Source: Agrobacterium vitis
Lineage (GTDB): Bacteria; Pseudomonadota; Alphaproteobacteria; Rhizobiales; Rhizobiaceae
Direction of reading: 5' to 3'
Length of the DNA stretch: 64,000 bases
Assembly (NCBI RefSeq): GCF_013337045.2
Contig: NZ_CP118259.1
Coordinates: forward strand, 124,001-188,000
Made by a program: the position numbers and the translations under genes. Below are positions 61,278 through 64,000 of this stretch, in pieces. Each line of letters starts with the position of its first letter. The first letter of the stretch is position 1. Under the pieces are notes generated by a model, which was not told where the DNA came from, did not search any database, and saw only the letters and a list, made by a program, of their open reading frames with translations.

Positions 61278-62690
61278 TTATTGCTTACTTTGATGCGCCA
61301 TCTCCCGCACGCGCACCACCGTGACCGTACACGGCGCTGTCGAAGCAACTTCCGCCGATACGCTGCCGAGCAGGGCGCGCTTTGGTGAATTGGCGCGGGC
61401 ACCCATGACGATATGGTCGACACTGTTGTCGCGGGCATAATCCAGGATGGCATTGGCGGGTGAGGTGCTTTCCAGCACGTGGCAGGTAATTTGCGGCTGA
61501 TCCTTCAACGGCGCTGCCCATTGCCGCAGCTTGCCAAGGCGGGCGACATGCTTGTTATTGCCCTCGTCGTCCAAGTCGCTGTCGAGGTTGATCCGGGCGA
61601 TTTTCAAAATATTCAGGCAAGCAAGCCGTGCGCCGGGCGAGCGCGCCATGATGCGCGACACCGTCAACCGCATGGCTTCCGTCAGCTCCGTCGAGGTTTC
61701 GCCAAGGTCGAGGGCGACGACGATGATCGGTGCATTGGCCAGGGCCGCCGTAGCGGTTTGCGGTTTCAGCAATTCGATCGGGTCAGGGTTGAAGCGGCGT
61801 TTCAAAACCTCCGCCAGCCCGTCCTGCTTCAGCTTGTCAGCCCGCGCCGTCAGGGGAACTGCCGGCAGGTCCTTCAGGTCCAGCGCCAGTTGGGCTGCGG
61901 TCGGCGTCCTCCTTGCCGGGTTTACCTCCAGGCAGCGCAGGATAACCTCCTGAAATGCGGGAGAGATCGCCGGGTTCAGCGCTCGTGGCGGCACCGGATC
62001 GCGCCACAGCCGACGCTTCAATCCCTTCAGCCGCTGCGGATCGCCAAAGGGGCGTTTTCCGGTGGCAAAGAAATACATCAGCACGCCCAGTGCAAACAGG
62101 TCGGAGCGAAAATCCGAGCGAATGCCCAGGATCTGTTCGGGCGCCATATAGGGTGCGGTGCCATAGGGCAGGCGAAATTCCTCGTTCACCAGATCCGGCA
62201 GGTCCAGATGGCGCGCCAGGCCGAAATCCACCAGTACCGCCTCGCCGCTGTCACGAAACAGGATATTCGAGGGCTTGATGTCGAGATGCACCACGTGCTG
62301 GCGATGCAGGTCCGCTAGTGCCGTGGCGATCCGCTCACCCATCCTTGCCACCTCGTCTGCGCTGAGCGGCAGGCTGTCCAGCAGCGGATAGAGCGATTTG
62401 CCAGGCAACCTTTCAAACACCATGTAAGGCAGATGGGTGAAATCGCCATTGGCAACAAAGCGCGGCACATGCGGGCCAGAAATGCGCGGCAGGATCATCT
62501 GCTCCATTTCAAAGCCGACAATCATTGCCGGGTCGATGCCTCCGCCCATTTCCGGCACTTTCATCAGCAGCGGGAAAAAATAATCGGGGTGGGTTACGGC
62601 ATAGAGCCGCGCCATGCCGCCCTTATGCGCCTGTTCCACCACGGTAAAACCATCGATCACGCTGCCGGATTCAAGGCGGTTGCGGGCCAT
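61278..62690 (-). CDS. Ser/Thr protein kinase fused to a universal stress protein domain
   Basis: A 470-residue protein. The ATG at 62690, one base after the stop of the upstream gene and preceded by GGGGA, is preferred over an upstream in-frame start at 62720. The Hanks-type kinase domain covers about residues 12-270: glycine loop EQAHKGGMARLYAV, the ATP lysine in LLMKVPE, catalytic VVHLDIKPSNILF, VDFGLA, and TAPYMAPEQILG. The C-terminal part (about 320-465) is a USP domain (IIVVALDLGETSTELTEAM, HIVMGARANSPKRALLGSV). No membrane span is seen, so it is probably cytoplasmic. It is translationally linked to a metallophosphoesterase that may act as its phosphatase. Confidence 0.9.
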   Translation of the reverse strand: MARNRLESGSVIDGFTVVEQAHKGGMARLYAVTHPDYFFPLLMKVPEMGGGIDPAMIVGFEMEQMILPRISGPHVPRFVANGDFTHLPYMVFERLPGKSLYPLLDSLPLSADEVARMGERIATALADLHRQHVVHLDIKPSNILFRDSGEAVLVDFGLARHLDLPDLVNEEFRLPYGTAPYMAPEQILGIRSDFRSDLFALGVLMYFFATGKRPFGDPQRLKGLKRRLWRDPVPPRALNPAISPAFQEVILRCLEVNPARRTPTAAQLALDLKDLPAVPLTARADKLKQDGLAEVLKRRFNPDPIELLKPQTATAALANAPIIVVALDLGETSTELTEAMRLTVSRIMARSPGARLACLNILKIARINLDSDLDDEGNNKHVARLGKLRQWAAPLKDQPQITCHVLESTSPANAILDYARDNSVDHIVMGARANSPKRALLGSVSAEVASTAPCTVTVVRVREMAHQSKQ

Positions 62691-62691
62691 G

Positions 62692-63462
62692 TCATCGTCC
62701 CCTGTAAAGCCGTGTGGCAAGCGTTTCCGTCAGGCCCGCAGCACGGATGGCCGCTGCTGCTCCGTCTATGTCATAGTTGACCCGCAGGAAGGTCAGCGTG
62801 CTCTTTGTGGTGTCGAGCAGGCCGAAGGCCGCCGCCGGATCGCCGTCGCGCGGTTGGCCCACCGAGCCGATCACGCCGAGCCAGCGCCGCTGCGCCAGAA
62901 GCGGAATGTCCGTTTGCGAATGGGGAACGAAAGTGGTGATCTTGCCTTGAGGTGGAGGGCCATCGGTGGTTTGACCATAGGAAGCCAGCGCATAAAGCGT
63001 CGGGCGATGGACATGGCCGCAAAAACTCAGCCGCGCCGTACAGGCGGCAAAATGCTGCGCTGCCGCGTCCGTATCGGTCACATAGTGAAAGGCCGAGGGA
63101 GAGGTGGCTTCGGCATGGACATAGAGCCGGTCCTCATCCCGCAGCATCATCGGCAGATTGGCGAGAAAGGTCCGCTGTTCTTCGCTGAGGACTTGCCGCG
63201 TCCAGTGAATGGCGTCGCGGGCCGTGTCATTGAGGGAAATGGCGGGATCGCTTACCGCCTGGTCGTGGTTGCCCCGCACCACCAAGGCACCTTGCTGCTG
63301 CAAAGCGCGGACCTTGTCGACGCAGCGGCCAGGATCGCCGCCATACCCGACGATATCGCCGAGAATGACGATGCGTTCGGCACCGGCCTGCGCTGTCGCC
63401 TGCAAGACCGCGTCAAGGGCCTGGGCATTGCCGTGGATGTCGGACAAAAGAGCAATGCGCAT
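62692..63462 (-). CDS. Calcineurin-type metallophosphoesterase
   Basis: A 256-residue protein. The ATG at 63462 follows GGGAGGGT and starts MRIALLSDIHGNAQAL; the upstream open frame has no family similarity. Motifs are SDIHGN, LGDIVGYGGDP, VRGNHDQ, LYVHAEA and FCGHVHRP, the full set for a bimetal centre. The subgroup contains protein phosphatases and cyclic-nucleotide or dinucleotide hydrolases. Its stop lies one base before the start of the kinase gene, so the two are co-expressed. Confidence 0.9.
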   Translation of the reverse strand: MRIALLSDIHGNAQALDAVLQATAQAGAERIVILGDIVGYGGDPGRCVDKVRALQQQGALVVRGNHDQAVSDPAISLNDTARDAIHWTRQVLSEEQRTFLANLPMMLRDEDRLYVHAEATSPSAFHYVTDTDAAAQHFAACTARLSFCGHVHRPTLYALASYGQTTDGPPPQGKITTFVPHSQTDIPLLAQRRWLGVIGSVGQPRDGDPAAAFGLLDTTKSTLTFLRVNYDIDGAAAAIRAAGLTETLATRLYRGR

Positions 63463-63547
63463 TAACCCTCCCCGGCATTGCATCAGCACGACCAACCATA
63501 GGCTGTTTACCGAGGCCGCGCTATTGGACTGAAGGCGAGGAGCCATG

Positions 63548-63581
63548 AAAAATCCCCTCCGGCACGAGGCGCGGAGGGGAT
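63548..63581 (-). terminator. Rho-independent terminator for the FKBP gene (leftward)
   Basis: A perfect 9-bp stem ATCCCCTCC/GGAGGGGAT with a 12-base loop. On the minus strand it is followed by a T-run (AAAAA at 63548-63552 on the plus strand). It lies about 90 bp downstream of the FKBP stop. Confidence 0.8.
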
Positions 63582-63668
63582 CATTTGGTAAACCTGCCCA
63601 AAGGTCGATTACAGTCTGTTTAAGAATTGCCATTTGCAGACGGTCAGCGGCGATTCTTGGATAGACTG

Positions 63669-64000
63669 TTAGGCAGCGCGAACGATATCGATCAGTTCGA
63701 CCTCGAAAATCAGATCCTGCCCGGCCAGCGGGTGGTTGGCATCGATCGTCACCACATCGCCTGCCACATCGGTCACAGTGACAATCAGAGGTGTGCCATT
63801 GCCGCTCTGCGCTTGAAGCCTTGTGCCGGGTGCCACATTGACATTGGCGGGAATAAGATCACGCGCCACCTGTTGAACTTTCTGGGGATCGTGCGCGCCA
63901 TAGGCTTCCTCGGCAGGCACCGTCACCCGCTGGCTTCGCCCGACTTCCATGCCATCCACTTGCCTTTCCAGCCCTGAAATGATCTGGCCGGAGCCGATTT
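63669..64000 (-). CDS. FKBP-type peptidyl-prolyl isomerase, 5' end outside the window
   Basis: The frame continues to the window edge upstream of the internal ATG at 63959: IGSGQIISGLERQVDGMEVG precedes SQRVTVPAEEAYGAHDPQ. The order FKBP core, then an insert-in-flap with ARDLIPANVNVAPGT, then GDVVTIDANHPLAGQDLIFE is that of SlyD-type FKBPs. The missing part holds the first strand and start. It is a cytoplasmic folding catalyst and chaperone, and it ends in a clear terminator. Confidence 0.9.
   Translation of the reverse strand, partial: IGSGQIISGLERQVDGMEVGRSQRVTVPAEEAYGAHDPQKVQQVARDLIPANVNVAPGTRLQAQSGNGTPLIVTVTDVAGDVVTIDANHPLAGQDLIFEVELIDIVRAA

Noticed and set aside
1..64000. CRISPR arrays, tRNA or rRNA genes, replication origin
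   Set aside because: No evenly spaced short repeats, cloverleaf-like sequences, rRNA motifs or DnaA-box clusters were noticed on reading either strand. A covariance-model scan would be needed to be certain for tRNAs.

Overview
The window looks like an alphaproteobacterial chromosome or large replicon of the Rhizobiaceae type (Rhizobium, Agrobacterium or Allorhizobium). The pointers are a PodJ-like polar protein, a TauE/SafE exporter paired with a TIGR02186 protein, a DUF6460 membrane protein, an rkp/Kps-type capsule export set, and rhizobial-style IS3, IS110 and IS5/IS427 elements. No rRNA, tRNA or CRISPR array was seen. The genus cannot be fixed from the sequence alone.

Positions 1-24050 are accessory DNA. 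A truncated IS3 transposase opens the window. Then comes a visibly AT-richer surface-polysaccharide island (471-17317) with two giant multi-domain glycosyltransferases. They share an apparently exact 3,597-bp direct repeat. Behind them lie a KpsM/KpsT ABC exporter, two KpsE-like chain-length/export proteins, and between those two a degenerate sulfotransferase-like protein. A nest of insertion sequences follows (17407-24046): a complete IS407-group IS3 element, a broken IS3 element carrying an IS110 insertion, an intact sulfotransferase gene stranded among the IS remains, further IS3 remnants, and an IS5/IS427-type element. The IS5-type element carries an Imm42-like immunity gene between its inverted repeats. 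The left non-coding end of the IS110 element has the architecture of a bridge RNA, with guide-like segments matching the element's own ends and its target.

Positions 24180-64000 read as ordinary GC-rich rhizobial core DNA with short operons. They include a processive GT2 glycosyltransferase, an orphan periplasmic binding protein, TerB, an S24-type repressor, an orphan NarL-type response regulator, DUF952-pyrD, a MATE pump, and small envelope genes. Next is a leftward fatty-acid beta-oxidation operon (acyl-CoA dehydrogenase, thiolase, fused hydratase/dehydrogenase) with a promoter overlapped by an inverted repeat. Then come podJ, the TauE/TIGR02186 pair, a secreted alkaline phosphatase, an ABC/FtsX system with a histidine-rich loop and a secreted partner, a histidine phosphatase, a diguanylate cyclase, a second YitT paralogue, a PheC-like binding protein, an Lhr-like helicase with PdeM nuclease, a kinase-USP fusion with a metallophosphoesterase, and the 3' part of an FKBP isomerase gene.

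The parts that most deserve a second look are the exact repeat inside the glycosyltransferase pair, the IS110 candidate bridge RNA, the immunity-gene passenger of the IS5-type element, the unnamed tandem domains in the larger glycosyltransferase, and a dispersed palindromic repeat found at 18.7 kb and 56.1 kb.
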